This document shows, in pieces, positions 43,006 to 52,805 of a stretch of DNA of 64,000 bases. The DNA is from CALGYY01 sp963678485. Its GTDB lineage: Bacteria > Bacteroidota > Bacteroidia > Bacteroidales > CAIWKO01. The stretch covers positions 2,976,001 to 3,040,000 of the forward strand of contig OY782882.1 of NCBI GenBank assembly GCA_963678485.1, given 5' to 3'. Every line of letters begins with the position of its first letter. Positions within the stretch are counted from its first letter, which is position 1. Below the pieces are notes generated by a model. The model had not been told where the DNA came from and searched no databases. It worked only from the letters and a program-made list of their open reading frames with translations. The position numbers and the translations under genes were made by a program.

Positions 43006-46000
43006 ATGTTTCGAAAATTACTCTTTACAACAGCAATGATGCTAACAGTAAGTGCGTTAGCATTTTCACAGTCCGGCACCTTGAAGGGGAAGATCATTGA
43101 CAAAGGAACAAATGAACCTGTTCCCTTTGCCAATATCGTGATCGAACAGGGTGGAAAGCAAAGTGGCGGGACAACCACTGACTTTGATGGAAATTACACC
43201 ATCAAACCAATTCCTCCAGGAAAGTACGATTTGAAAGCCACCTATGTAGGTTACAAGCCTATCATGGTGAAGGATGTCGTAATCGTAGCGAATCAGATTT
43301 CCTTTCAGGATCTATCGATGGAATCAACCATGATTAATATCGAGACTTTTGAGGTAGTTGATTATAAAGTGCCTTTGATTGATAAGGATCAGACTTCAAC
43401 AGGGGGTACCATGACTTCAGAAGAAATCTCAAAAATGCCTGGCCGTTCAGCCGAATCTGTGGCAACTACCGTTGGTGGTGTGTTTTCACAAGATGGTGAA
43501 ATGGGTAGCATTAGAGGTTCTCGTACCGATGGAACTGTTACCTACGTTGACGGTGTGCGCGTACGTGGATCGACGGCTGTTCCAAAAGCAGCTATCGAAC
43601 AGGTAACCGTTATCACTGGTGGTACACCTGCACAATATGGTGACGTTACCGGTGGTGTACTTTCAATTTCAACCAAAGGAGCAAGCCGCGAATTTGGATT
43701 AGGATTCGAAGGAACAACTTCACAGTTTCTTGATAATTTTGGATACAATCTTTTAGCTTTAAACATTCAGGGACCACTTATTAAAGGTAGGGACTCCACG
43801 CAGACCACTGCTCTTCTGGGATATTTTATTGCTGGTGAATATTTATATGAGAAAGATCCCCGTCCTTCACAAATTGGTTATATGTATGCTAAGGATGATT
43901 ACCTAGCTCAGATTGAGCAAAATCCGGTAATCCCAACGGGTCGTGGCGAAGGAACCTTCCTTGCTGCTGACTTTGCACGTTTGGATCAATTAGAAAAAGT
44001 AAGCGCAAAACGCAATGCTTCAAGTCAGGATATCAGTGTTAACGCTAAACTTGATGTGCGCACCACTGCGAATACAAACTTAACTTTTGGTGGTTCTTAC
44101 AATTATTCATGGGGAAAAATCTTTGACTATAACAATATGCTTTTCAATTGGGATAATAATGGTATTAATCATTATACCAACTGGCGCGTATTTGGTCGTT
44201 TTACCCAACGTTTCCCCGTATCTTCCGATAGCAAATCGGTGATTAAAAACGTATTCTACACCTTACAGGGAGGTTACTCTCAAATTACGAGTGTATCTGA
44301 AGATGCCCGTCATGGTGATAATCTATTTGACTACGGTTATCTTGGCAAATTTGTTACAACCAAGCGCCCAAGTTATGAATATGGTCAGGATGATGCAACT
44401 GGAATGTATGGATATATCCATAATGGCTTTGAAGATCTTACATATGCTTTTACACCTTCCGACATTAATCCTGTTCTTGCAAATTATACCACTAATTATT
44501 ATAATCTCTATCCTGATGCTGCTGGTCACTGGCAAAATGCCGACCAGGTACAGTTAGGTGGTGGTCTGTTAAATGGTCAGCTTCCTAATTCTGTAAATAG
44601 TCTTTGGACAAACGTTGGTGTTCCTTATACTGGTTATAGCTTCACTAAACAAACTCAGTATAATATTGACGTTAACGGTTCTGCTGATATTGGAAATCAC
44701 GCTATTCAGATCGGTATTTCGTATGAGCAGCTCAAAACCTCATACTACGGATATAGCCCTGTTGGCCTGTGGTCACTGATGCGTCAGCTTACCAATAAGC
44801 ACATTGAGCAGTTGGATAAAAACAATCCTCACCCTGTATATGATGCTCTTGGTGTTTATCAGGATACTATTTATTATGATCGCTTATATAGCGAAAATGA
44901 GCAATCTTATTTCGATTATAACTTAAGGCAGAAACTTGGTCTGGCAACTGATGGTACCGACTGGATTGATGTTGCAAGCTATACTCCTGACATGTTCTCT
45001 ATCGACATGTTCTCTGCTGACGAACTTCTTAACAATGGAAGCAGCTATGTGAACTATGCTGGTTACGATTACACTGGAAAGGCACTGAAAAGCAAACCAA
45101 GTTTCGACGATTTCTTTACACAGAAAAACGATGATGGACGCTACACCCGCCCCATCGCAGCTCAGGAGCCTGTTTATATGGCTGGTTATATTCAGGATAA
45201 ATTTGCTTTTAATGACCTGATCTTTAGTATTGGTTTGCGTGTTGACCGTTATGATGCTAACCAAAAGGTTCTGAAAGATCCTTATTTATTATATGAAGCA
45301 AAAACTGTTGGTGAAGTCACAAACCTTGGAGATCATCCTTCAAATATGGGCAACGACTATGTTGTTTATGTTGATGACCTCAAGAACCCAACAGCTGTTA
45401 AGGGATATCGTGATGGATCAACCTGGTACAATGCTCAGGGTATTGAAATCAGTGACCCTGCTACCATTGAAACTTCTTCAGGTATCACTCCTTATTTGGT
45501 AGATCCTAACCAAAATCAGGTTAACAGTTCTGCCTTTGAAGATTACAAACCACAGGTTAACTACATGCCTCGTATTTCTTTCTCTTTCCCAATTTCGGAT
45601 GAGGCATTATTCTTTGCTCACTACGATGTGTTGACAAAACGCCCAACGGATGGTAACTTCATCGATCCTACCGATTATTTCTACATTTTTAGTAAAGGTA
45701 ATAGCGACATTCTTAACAACCCCAACCTGAGGTCAGAGAAAACCATTGACTACGAATTGGGCTTCCAACAGACATTGAGCAAATCCTCTTCATTAAAGAT
45801 TTCTGGTTATTATCGCGAGTTGCGTAATCAGGTACAGGTGTATCGCTTTACTGGTGCTTATCCTGTATCATACAATAGTTATAACAACATTGACTTTGGA
45901 ACAGTTAAAGGTCTCATCGTTTCTTATGACCTTCGCAGAACCCAAAACGTCAGACTTCGCGCAAGCTACTCTTTACAGTTTGCTGATGGTACCGGTTCGG

Positions 46001-46650
46001 ATGCTACCTCTGGTTTCAATTTCGTAACCACTGGTCAGCCAAACTTACGTACTACTACTCCTTTATCTTACGACCGTCGTCATAGTATCGTTGCTGCATT
46101 TGATTATCGTTATGGTAGCGGTAAGGATTACAATGGTCCAAAGGTAACCCGCAAGATTAAAGGAACAGATAAAGTTAAAATCGTGAATATACTTTCAAAC
46201 ACTGGTTTGAATATCACCGCAAACGTTGGTTCAGGTGTACCTTACAGCCGTTCCAGCCAGATCGTTGCTACTCAACTTGGTGGAGCCGGATATTTGCTCG
46301 AAGGTTCAATCAACGGTTCACGTATGCCATGGCAGTATCGTATCGATGCACGTCTTGATAAAGACATTGAAATCAATACTGGCAAAAAAGGCAAACAAGG
46401 ACGTCCTGTTTATATGAACATTTATCTGGAAGTACAAAACCTACTGAACTCCAAGAACATCATGGGTGTTTACCGTGCTACCGGTATTCCAAGTGATGAT
46501 GGTTATCTTGATGCTGCTGAATTTCAGGCACAGATTAATTCCATGTCTGATCCGGAAGCTTTCCGTGACCAGTATTCAATTAAGGTTAATAATTTCTACA
46601 ATTATAGCCTGCCTAGAAGAATTCACCTTGGAGTATCGTTGAGTTTCTAA
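43006..46650 (+). CDS. TonB-dependent receptor (CarboxypepD_reg-like N-terminus)
   Basis: A 1214-residue outer-membrane receptor. The signal peptide MFRKLLFTTAMMLTVSALAFSQ starts at the ATG at 43006. A CarboxypepD_reg-like domain follows, starting LKGKIIDKGTNEPVPFANIV and containing TDFDGNYTIKPIPPGKYDL, to about residue 110. A plug domain (about 135-230) has MPGRSAESVATTVGGVFS, and the beta-barrel runs to the C-terminal LPRRIHLGVSLSF. The architecture fits SusC-like/TonB receptors, but no SusD partner is adjacent; instead a large T9SS cargo and a PorV-like protein follow in the same direction (gaps of 30 and 39 bases). The substrate is unknown; the LytS/LytTR pair upstream may control it. Confidence 0.92.
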   Translation: MFRKLLFTTAMMLTVSALAFSQSGTLKGKIIDKGTNEPVPFANIVIEQGGKQSGGTTTDFDGNYTIKPIPPGKYDLKATYVGYKPIMVKDVVIVANQISFQDLSMESTMINIETFEVVDYKVPLIDKDQTSTGGTMTSEEISKMPGRSAESVATTVGGVFSQDGEMGSIRGSRTDGTVTYVDGVRVRGSTAVPKAAIEQVTVITGGTPAQYGDVTGGVLSISTKGASREFGLGFEGTTSQFLDNFGYNLLALNIQGPLIKGRDSTQTTALLGYFIAGEYLYEKDPRPSQIGYMYAKDDYLAQIEQNPVIPTGRGEGTFLAADFARLDQLEKVSAKRNASSQDISVNAKLDVRTTANTNLTFGGSYNYSWGKIFDYNNMLFNWDNNGINHYTNWRVFGRFTQRFPVSSDSKSVIKNVFYTLQGGYSQITSVSEDARHGDNLFDYGYLGKFVTTKRPSYEYGQDDATGMYGYIHNGFEDLTYAFTPSDINPVLANYTTNYYNLYPDAAGHWQNADQVQLGGGLLNGQLPNSVNSLWTNVGVPYTGYSFTKQTQYNIDVNGSADIGNHAIQIGISYEQLKTSYYGYSPVGLWSLMRQLTNKHIEQLDKNNPHPVYDALGVYQDTIYYDRLYSENEQSYFDYNLRQKLGLATDGTDWIDVASYTPDMFSIDMFSADELLNNGSSYVNYAGYDYTGKALKSKPSFDDFFTQKNDDGRYTRPIAAQEPVYMAGYIQDKFAFNDLIFSIGLRVDRYDANQKVLKDPYLLYEAKTVGEVTNLGDHPSNMGNDYVVYVDDLKNPTAVKGYRDGSTWYNAQGIEISDPATIETSSGITPYLVDPNQNQVNSSAFEDYKPQVNYMPRISFSFPISDEALFFAHYDVLTKRPTDGNFIDPTDYFYIFSKGNSDILNNPNLRSEKTIDYELGFQQTLSKSSSLKISGYYRELRNQVQVYRFTGAYPVSYNSYNNIDFGTVKGLIVSYDLRRTQNVRLRASYSLQFADGTGSDATSGFNFVTTGQPNLRTTTPLSYDRRHSIVAAFDYRYGSGKDYNGPKVTRKIKGTDKVKIVNILSNTGLNITANVGSGVPYSRSSQIVATQLGGAGYLLEGSINGSRMPWQYRIDARLDKDIEINTGKKGKQGRPVYMNIYLEVQNLLNSKNIMGVYRATGIPSDDGYLDAAEFQAQINSMSDPEAFRDQYSIKVNNFYNYSLPRRIHLGVSLSF

Positions 46651-46680
46651 TCCTTTAAGAATAATATAAATAAAAATAAT

Positions 46681-49600
46681 ATGAAAACCAGAATTCGCCT
46701 AATATTGTTGACTGCAGTACTTGTTTCTGCTTCGCAATTGACGTATGGCTATAAGCATCCGACCAACAACAAGTCAGGGTCGGAGCTGCAGCAAACTAAG
46801 CAAACTGCAGAGGCCTGTCTTGCTGCCAGCGCCTCCACCGACCTTGATGTCAACAACGTAAGAGCCCGTATCAACACTGGTGGTGATATGTGGTGGGATC
46901 TTCAGGGCAATGCCGAATATTTCATTCCAAAGAGTACCTATAAAACCTCTATGTTTTCCGCAGCTTTGTGGATTGGAGGTCTTGACGTAAACGGACAGTT
47001 GAAACTTGCTGCTCAGCGCTATCGCGCCGGTGGTGTGGATTATTTCACCGGTCCTTTGACTAATGATGGTTCTGCTTCTACGGATGGAGAAACTTGCGAT
47101 AAATTTGATAAACATTTCGTAATCACCCGCGCTGAGGTCGAAGCTTTTATTGCTGCATGGACACTTGATCCTTCATTAGCAGGTTACGATATACCGCGGA
47201 GTATTTTAGAATACCCCGGTAACGATTTCGCAGAAGGCCGCAGTCAGTACCTTGCACCTTTCTTCGATCGCGATGGAGATATGGTATATGATCCCAAAGG
47301 AGATGGTGACTATCCATATTATGATTTTGATAATGTGCTTTGTCCTGCAAACCTTCCAGCCGGAACACCGGTTGCTACAACCATGGAAGGCAATGGTATT
47401 CTTGTTGACCAAATTCTTAAAGGTGACAAGACGATTTGGTGGGTGTTCAACGACAAAGGAAATATTCACTCAGAGACCAAAGGTTCTGCAATTGGTTTGG
47501 AAATCAGGGCTCAGGCTTTTGGTTTCGCTACCAATGATGAAATCAACAACATGACTTTCTACTCCTATGAAATCATTAACCGTTCAACCTATCGCTTAAC
47601 CGAGACTTATTTCAGCCAGTGGGTTGATACTGACCTTGGTGATGCATGGGATGATTATGTTGGTTGTGATGTATTAAGAGGACTTGGATATTGCTACAAC
47701 GGTAAAGATCCTGATGGAACTGGTAAACCAAGTGATTATGGCGCACAGCCACCAGCAGTTGGTGTTGACTTTTTCCAGGGACCTTACATGGATAAAGACG
47801 GTTTGGACAATCCACGCTATGATGGTAGCGGCAATTTGATTTGCGACGTTGGTATCAACGGTGTGAACTTTGGTGACGGCGTTGTAGATAATGAGCGTTT
47901 TGGAATGCGTCGTTTTGTATATCACAATAATACTGGTGGTTTTGAGCCAATGACTGACCCTGATATCGCTCCTGAATATTACAATTTACTTCGTGGTATT
48001 TGGAAAGATAATGAAGTCATGAGATATTGGGGAAATGCTCACCCAAATGCCGGTGGTACCGGACCTGCTTGTGCATTTATGTTCCCAGGCGATAGCGACC
48101 CTTGTAACTGGGGTACCAATGGAGTGGATCCTGGTGGTACGGAACCTTGGACTGAAGAACAAGCCGGTAACGAACCTTTCGACCGTCGTTTCATGCAGTC
48201 TGCTGGTCCATTTACACTGGAACCAGGTGCAGTTAACTATATCACCGTTGGTATTCCTTGGGCACGTGCCACTTCTGGCGGTCCTTGGGCTTCGGTTGAA
48301 TTATTGAAACAAATTGATGACAAGTGTCAGACCCTCTTCGACAACTGCTTTAAAGTTCTTGATGGACCGGATGCTCCGGATTTGACTATTCAGGAACTTG
48401 ATCGCGAGCTGATTCTTTACATCTCAAACAAAAAGGGATTATCGAATAACTTCAACGTAACACCTGAAGATTATGCTGAAATTGATCCTAATATCGTTTT
48501 CCCTGACACTATGCCAGCTTCTGAAAGAACTGATAGTGCTTATCGTTTCGAAGGTTATCAGGTTTTCCAGGTTAAAGATGCTACCGTATCTGTAACCGAT
48601 GTTAAAGATCCTGACAAAGCCCGTTTAGTTGCACAGTGCGACGTTAAGAACGGTGTTTCAAAATTGGTAAACTTCTACTATGACGAAGGGTTGGGTGGCA
48701 GTATTCCAGTTGAAGAAGTTAACGGAGGTGATGCTGGTATCGTTCACTCATTTAGAATATTTGAGGATGCTTTTGCTTCCGGAGATAATAGATTGGTTAA
48801 TCATAAGCAGTATTATTATATTGCTATCGCTTATGGTTATAACAACTTTAAAACATACAATCCATCAGATCCAAATGCTTTAGATGGTCAGAAAAAACCT
48901 TATAAAGCTGGTCGTAAAGCTGCTGCTGGTGCAATTCAGTTAGTTACTGGTATTCCTCATATTGCTTCTCCTGAAGCGGGCGGTACTATTATTCGTGCTG
49001 ATTATGGTATTCAGCCGATGATTACACGCGTTGAAGGTCAGGGTAATGGTGGACTCGTTCTTGATTTAACTCAGGCCAGTATTGATCGTATTCTTGCTGA
49101 AACCTCTGTTGGTAATATTGAATATAAGTACAACAGTGGACCAGTCAACATAAAAGTTATTGATCCTTTGAATGTAGTAGGTGCAAATTATTCCTTGAAA
49201 TTCAAAGCTCCTGTTACAGGGACTGGAATGGAAAACTGCACATGGACATTAACAAATAATGATAACGGTACTGTTTGGAATTCTGACGCATCAATCAAGG
49301 CTGGTTATGAGCAATTATTATTGGACATTGGTCTGTCAATTCAAATTGAACAGGTTAAATCTCCGGGTAACGCTGAATCAGTTAATAATGGATTCCTCGA
49401 AGCAAATATGACATTTGCAGATAGCACTAAACAGTGGTTGTCGGGAATTTATGATATAGATGGTTTCGCTGCATTTAACTGGATACGTTCAGGAACAGCT
49501 GCTAATGCTGATGATGCAACCCAGAATGACTATAGCCTTTACTATTCAGGAACAGAGTTATTAGGTACTGCTCTTGACCCAGGTGAAGTTTATGAAAAAG

Positions 49601-50724
49601 TACTTCTTGGCGCATTCGCACCGTATGCTATGTCCTCAACTTTTGAGTATGGCCCTGCATATAACGTGCTTTCAGCATACTACAGCAAAGCAAAACAACT
49701 CTCGAATCTTGCTTCTGTTGATTTAGTGTTAACACCAGATAGAACAAAGTGGACAAGGTGTCCTGTGTTTGAAATGTGTGAGGACGCTAATTCAATTTTA
49801 GCTGAAGGTGGTGTTAAAAAACTCGAGCTTCGTGCTGGTTCTACTGATGGAGAAACTGGTATGGGTTGGTTCCCCGGTTATGCAATTAACATTGAAACTG
49901 GTGAACGCCTCAATATGGCTTTCGGTGAAGATTCCTGGTTGCAAAACGAAAATGGCAGAGATATGAAGTGGAATCCAACATCTAATTACACTACCAACCT
50001 TGGTGAGATTCTCATGGGTGGAAAACATTGGATTTATATCTTTGGTCATAACCGCGATAGCGTTGACGTTAATTTTGGCGATATTGACTGTCCGGCTTAC
50101 GACAGAGGCGCTTGGATTAAGGAAACTATGCTAAAAGCTGGTGACCATACACGTTACAAAAGCTTTGTTTTCAAAGATGTGATGTGGGTTGGTGGACCAA
50201 TGGCTGCTGAAGGTTTCGATTTGAAAAATCCTGAAAACATGCCTTGCGACGTAAAAATTAAGATCAGAATGTCTAAACCTTATGGGCTCTTCTACGGAGC
50301 TAGAGGAACCGGACCTGCTTCTCCTGTTAACAACAACTTCCCGTATTATACCTTTAACACCAATGATATTTCTGTACTTACCGGAAATACAATGGCTGCA
50401 GAAGGTGCATTGGATCTGATAAATGTGGTGCCTAATCCATACTATGGTTATTCGGCATACGAGAATAACCAAATTGATAACAGGGTGCGCATTACCAATC
50501 TGCCACAGAAATGTACCGTGACCATTTATACTGTAAACGGAACATTAATCAGGCAGTATTCTAAAGACGACGCTATTACTTCTCTCGACTGGGATTTGAA
50601 GAACTTTGCTGGTATTCCAATCTCTGGAGGATTATACCTCATCTATGTAAAAGTTGATGGTGTAGGAGAGAAAGTCGTTAAATGGTTTGGTGCACTTCGT
50701 CCAATTGACTTAAACTCGTTCTAA
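46681..50724 (+). CDS. Giant T9SS-exported protein
   Basis: A 1347-residue exported protein. The signal peptide MKTRIRLILLTAVLVSASQLTYG is followed by a region with no catalytic motif I can name. It contains DRDGDMVYDPKGDGDYP at about 199-215 (Ca-binding-like Asp repeats) and further Asp/Gly-rich loops near 350-390. The C-terminus has VVPNPYYGYSAYENNQ (about 1250), then RVRITNLPQKCTVTIYTVNG and GGLYLIYVKV, which form a sorting-domain-like fold. It ends with the tail EKVVKWFGALRPIDLNSF. It is sandwiched between a TonB receptor and a PorV-like protein, suggesting coordinated assembly at the cell surface. Similar large proteins with this end occur in Bacteroidota, but the function is not known. 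Confidence 0.8.
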   Translation: MKTRIRLILLTAVLVSASQLTYGYKHPTNNKSGSELQQTKQTAEACLAASASTDLDVNNVRARINTGGDMWWDLQGNAEYFIPKSTYKTSMFSAALWIGGLDVNGQLKLAAQRYRAGGVDYFTGPLTNDGSASTDGETCDKFDKHFVITRAEVEAFIAAWTLDPSLAGYDIPRSILEYPGNDFAEGRSQYLAPFFDRDGDMVYDPKGDGDYPYYDFDNVLCPANLPAGTPVATTMEGNGILVDQILKGDKTIWWVFNDKGNIHSETKGSAIGLEIRAQAFGFATNDEINNMTFYSYEIINRSTYRLTETYFSQWVDTDLGDAWDDYVGCDVLRGLGYCYNGKDPDGTGKPSDYGAQPPAVGVDFFQGPYMDKDGLDNPRYDGSGNLICDVGINGVNFGDGVVDNERFGMRRFVYHNNTGGFEPMTDPDIAPEYYNLLRGIWKDNEVMRYWGNAHPNAGGTGPACAFMFPGDSDPCNWGTNGVDPGGTEPWTEEQAGNEPFDRRFMQSAGPFTLEPGAVNYITVGIPWARATSGGPWASVELLKQIDDKCQTLFDNCFKVLDGPDAPDLTIQELDRELILYISNKKGLSNNFNVTPEDYAEIDPNIVFPDTMPASERTDSAYRFEGYQVFQVKDATVSVTDVKDPDKARLVAQCDVKNGVSKLVNFYYDEGLGGSIPVEEVNGGDAGIVHSFRIFEDAFASGDNRLVNHKQYYYIAIAYGYNNFKTYNPSDPNALDGQKKPYKAGRKAAAGAIQLVTGIPHIASPEAGGTIIRADYGIQPMITRVEGQGNGGLVLDLTQASIDRILAETSVGNIEYKYNSGPVNIKVIDPLNVVGANYSLKFKAPVTGTGMENCTWTLTNNDNGTVWNSDASIKAGYEQLLLDIGLSIQIEQVKSPGNAESVNNGFLEANMTFADSTKQWLSGIYDIDGFAAFNWIRSGTAANADDATQNDYSLYYSGTELLGTALDPGEVYEKVLLGAFAPYAMSSTFEYGPAYNVLSAYYSKAKQLSNLASVDLVLTPDRTKWTRCPVFEMCEDANSILAEGGVKKLELRAGSTDGETGMGWFPGYAINIETGERLNMAFGEDSWLQNENGRDMKWNPTSNYTTNLGEILMGGKHWIYIFGHNRDSVDVNFGDIDCPAYDRGAWIKETMLKAGDHTRYKSFVFKDVMWVGGPMAAEGFDLKNPENMPCDVKIKIRMSKPYGLFYGARGTGPASPVNNNFPYYTFNTNDISVLTGNTMAAEGALDLINVVPNPYYGYSAYENNQIDNRVRITNLPQKCTVTIYTVNGTLIRQYSKDDAITSLDWDLKNFAGIPISGGLYLIYVKVDGVGEKVVKWFGALRPIDLNSF

Positions 50725-50763
50725 TCACAAATTATCCGATTGTTAACAATTAAAAGAAAACAT

Positions 50764-51822
50764 ATGAAAGGTATATTTAAAATACTGACCGCTTTTGCAA
50801 TTCTCAGCGCAATGGTTTTCCATTCGGCTAATTTAAATGCTGGTAACGAAGACCGCGTTGGTCAGTCAGGAGCATCTGAGTTGTTGATAAACCCCTGGGC
50901 ACGTAGCTCAGGTTGGGGTAGCGTTGGAACCGCCTGTACTCGTGGGCTGGAAGCAATGTACACCAATGTCGCCGGTATGGCTTTTACAGCTAAAACCGAA
51001 TTAATCTTCTCCCATTCTATTTACCTGAAAGGATCAGGCATTGGAATCAACTCTTTTGGATTAACCCAAAAGCTTGGTGCAACCAGTGTTCTTGGAATTT
51101 CTGTAATGTCGATGAGCTTTGGAGATATTAAAGTAACTACTGTTGATAATCCTGAAGGTGGAACGGAAACTTTTTCCCCTAACCTCACCAATATCAATAT
51201 TTCATACGCGAAGATGTTTTCAAACAGCATCTATGGTGGTTTAACCTTAAAGATTATCACCGAACGCGTTGCAAACATGAGTGCAAGTGGTATTGCTATT
51301 GACGCTGGTATTCAGTATATCACCGGAGCTAATGAAAATATCATGTTTGGTATTGCACTAAAGAATGTTGGGCCCCGCATCAAATTTAATGGTGATGGTC
51401 TTTCCTTTCGTGGTTTGATTCCAACGGCTTCTCAGCTTTCCACCGAGCAACATCGTAGTGCTGAGTTCGAATTACCTACATCACTCAACATTGGTGGTGC
51501 TTATGATGTAAAACTTGCTGATCGTCACCATCTCGTGATTGCTGCAAACTTCACATCTAACTCTTTTGCCAAGGATACTTATACCCTTGGTTTAGAGTAT
51601 AAAATGATGGAATATTTGATGTTACGTGGATCTTATACATACGAAAAAGGTTTGACTAGCAAATCTACACGCACAACTGTGCATACCGGACCAAGTGCTG
51701 GTATTACCGTGCAAGTGCCCTTCGGTAAAGAAAAAGGTTCATCCTTTGCCGTAGATTATTCCTACAGACCTACTGATCCGTTCGCCGGAACACATAACAT
51801 TGGCGCACGTATCAATTTATAG
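50764..51822 (+). CDS. PorV/PorQ-family outer membrane protein
   Basis: A 352-residue predicted outer-membrane beta-barrel: signal peptide MKGIFKILTAFAILSAMVFHSANLNAG, then a body of the UPF0164/DUF3308 (PorV/PorQ) type. ASELLINPWARSSGWGSVGTACTRGLEAMYTNVAGMAFT matches the family start, in which a short loop with G-x-A...A-x-x-N-P-A is usual. Alternating strands end with a family-typical F-A-G-T-H-N-I-G-A-R-I-N-L. PorV acts as a T9SS shuttle that picks up cargo from the translocon, so this paralogue may serve the giant cargo encoded just upstream. Start chosen at 50764 (ATG with signal); an upstream frame is not credible. Confidence 0.85.
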   Translation: MKGIFKILTAFAILSAMVFHSANLNAGNEDRVGQSGASELLINPWARSSGWGSVGTACTRGLEAMYTNVAGMAFTAKTELIFSHSIYLKGSGIGINSFGLTQKLGATSVLGISVMSMSFGDIKVTTVDNPEGGTETFSPNLTNINISYAKMFSNSIYGGLTLKIITERVANMSASGIAIDAGIQYITGANENIMFGIALKNVGPRIKFNGDGLSFRGLIPTASQLSTEQHRSAEFELPTSLNIGGAYDVKLADRHHLVIAANFTSNSFAKDTYTLGLEYKMMEYLMLRGSYTYEKGLTSKSTRTTVHTGPSAGITVQVPFGKEKGSSFAVDYSYRPTDPFAGTHNIGARINL

Positions 51823-51844
51823 TTAAGTATTTGTAAATATTTTG

Positions 51845-51852
51845 TACTTTTG
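51845..51852 (+). promoter_or_regulatory. -7 box upstream of greA
   Basis: TACTTTTG matches TAnnTTTG. Transcription would start near 51859, at the left arm of the hairpin at 51858-51886. A proper -33 TTTG is not seen. Confidence 0.4.
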
Positions 51853-51856
51853 TAAA

Positions 51857-51886
51857 AGGAATCCCGAGCAGTCGGGATTCTTTTTC
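51857..51886 (+). terminator. Terminator of the TonB/T9SS/PorV operon (or greA leader hairpin)
   Basis: Stem AATCCCGA / TCGGGATT (51859-51879) with a GCAG loop, followed by CTTTTTCTT. It lies 36 bases past the PorV-like stop and 31 bases before greA. Because a -7 box precedes it, it might also sit at the 5' end of the greA transcript. Confidence 0.75.
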
Positions 51887-51917
51887 TTATAATATACAGG
51901 AACCAAAAACAAAAATC

Positions 51918-52391
51918 ATGGCTGTAAGTCAATATTTCACTCAAGACGGTCTGAATAAACTTAAGGAAGAACTGGATCGTTTAATGTCAGTCGAACGCAA
52001 AAAAATTTCAATGCAGATTGCTGAAGCCCGCGATAAGGGCGATCTGTCTGAGAATGCCGAATATGATGCTGCAAAAGATGCTCAGGGTATGCTGGAATTG
52101 AAAATTTCGAAAATGCAAGAGGTTATCAATAACGCAAAAGTGATAGATGAATCAAAGCTCGACGGCTCAAAAGTGTTGATTCTTTCAACTGTGGAAGTAA
52201 AAAATCTGAAGACCGGTGCAAAAATGAAATATACGCTGGTACCTGAAAATGAAGCGGATCTCAAATCAGGCAAAATAAGCGTGAACTCTCCAATTGCTCA
52301 CGGAATGCTTGGAAAAAAGAAAGGGGATAAAGTGGAAATTAAAGTCCCCGCCGGTATAATTTCACTCGAAATCCTTGGTATTTCAAGATAA
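51918..52391 (+). CDS. greA: Transcription elongation factor GreA
   Basis: A 157-residue cytoplasmic factor that rescues backtracked RNA polymerase by stimulating transcript cleavage. The N-terminal coiled coil has KLKEELDRLMSVERKKISMQIAEARDKGDLSENAEYDAAKD, and DLSENAEYDAAK (about 37-48) is the acidic tip motif. The C-terminal FKBP-like domain contains NSPIAHGMLGKKKGDKVEIKVP. Length matches E. coli GreA (158). The start MAVSQYFTQDGLNKL follows the terminator-like hairpin. It is followed after 6 bases by a HIT protein gene. Confidence 0.96.
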   Translation: MAVSQYFTQDGLNKLKEELDRLMSVERKKISMQIAEARDKGDLSENAEYDAAKDAQGMLELKISKMQEVINNAKVIDESKLDGSKVLILSTVEVKNLKTGAKMKYTLVPENEADLKSGKISVNSPIAHGMLGKKKGDKVEIKVPAGIISLEILGISR

Positions 52392-52397
52392 AGCAAC

Positions 52398-52805
52398 ATG
52401 TCAAGCATATTTTCAAAAATTGCAAACGGTGAGATTCCTTCATGGAGCGTTGCAGAGAACGATAAGTTCTATGCGTTTCTAGATATTCAACCTTTAGCAG
52501 AAGGGCATGTTCTGGTCATTCCTAAACAGGAGGTTGATTATATATTCGATATTAATGAGGATGACTACAAAGAGTTTTTCGCATTTGCGCGCCAAATTGC
52601 AAAGGCTATCGATAGCGTAATTCCTTGCAAAAAAGTTGGAATCGCTGTGGTGGGGCTCGAAGTAGCCCATGCGCATATACATCTGGTGCCGCTTAACAGT
52701 ATAAGTGATCTGGATTTCGGTAAGGCAAAATTGAAGTTATCGGATGAGCGAATGAAAGAGATAGCCGGGAATATTAATCAGGCTTTCTTAAAATTACTTT
52801 CCTGA
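52398..52805 (+). CDS. HIT family nucleotide hydrolase/transferase
   Basis: A 135-residue HIT protein beginning MSSIFSKIANGEIPSWSVAENDKFYAFLDI. The triad AHAHIHLVPL (about 95-104) is the H-x-H-x-H signature with the catalytic His; HVLVIPKQEVDYIFDI follows the usual pattern. It is of the Hint type, hydrolysing AMP-linked compounds. It follows greA by 6 bases and overlaps by 12 bases the convergent DUF3109 gene. Confidence 0.93.
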   Translation: MSSIFSKIANGEIPSWSVAENDKFYAFLDIQPLAEGHVLVIPKQEVDYIFDINEDDYKEFFAFARQIAKAIDSVIPCKKVGIAVVGLEVAHAHIHLVPLNSISDLDFGKAKLKLSDERMKEIAGNINQAFLKLLS

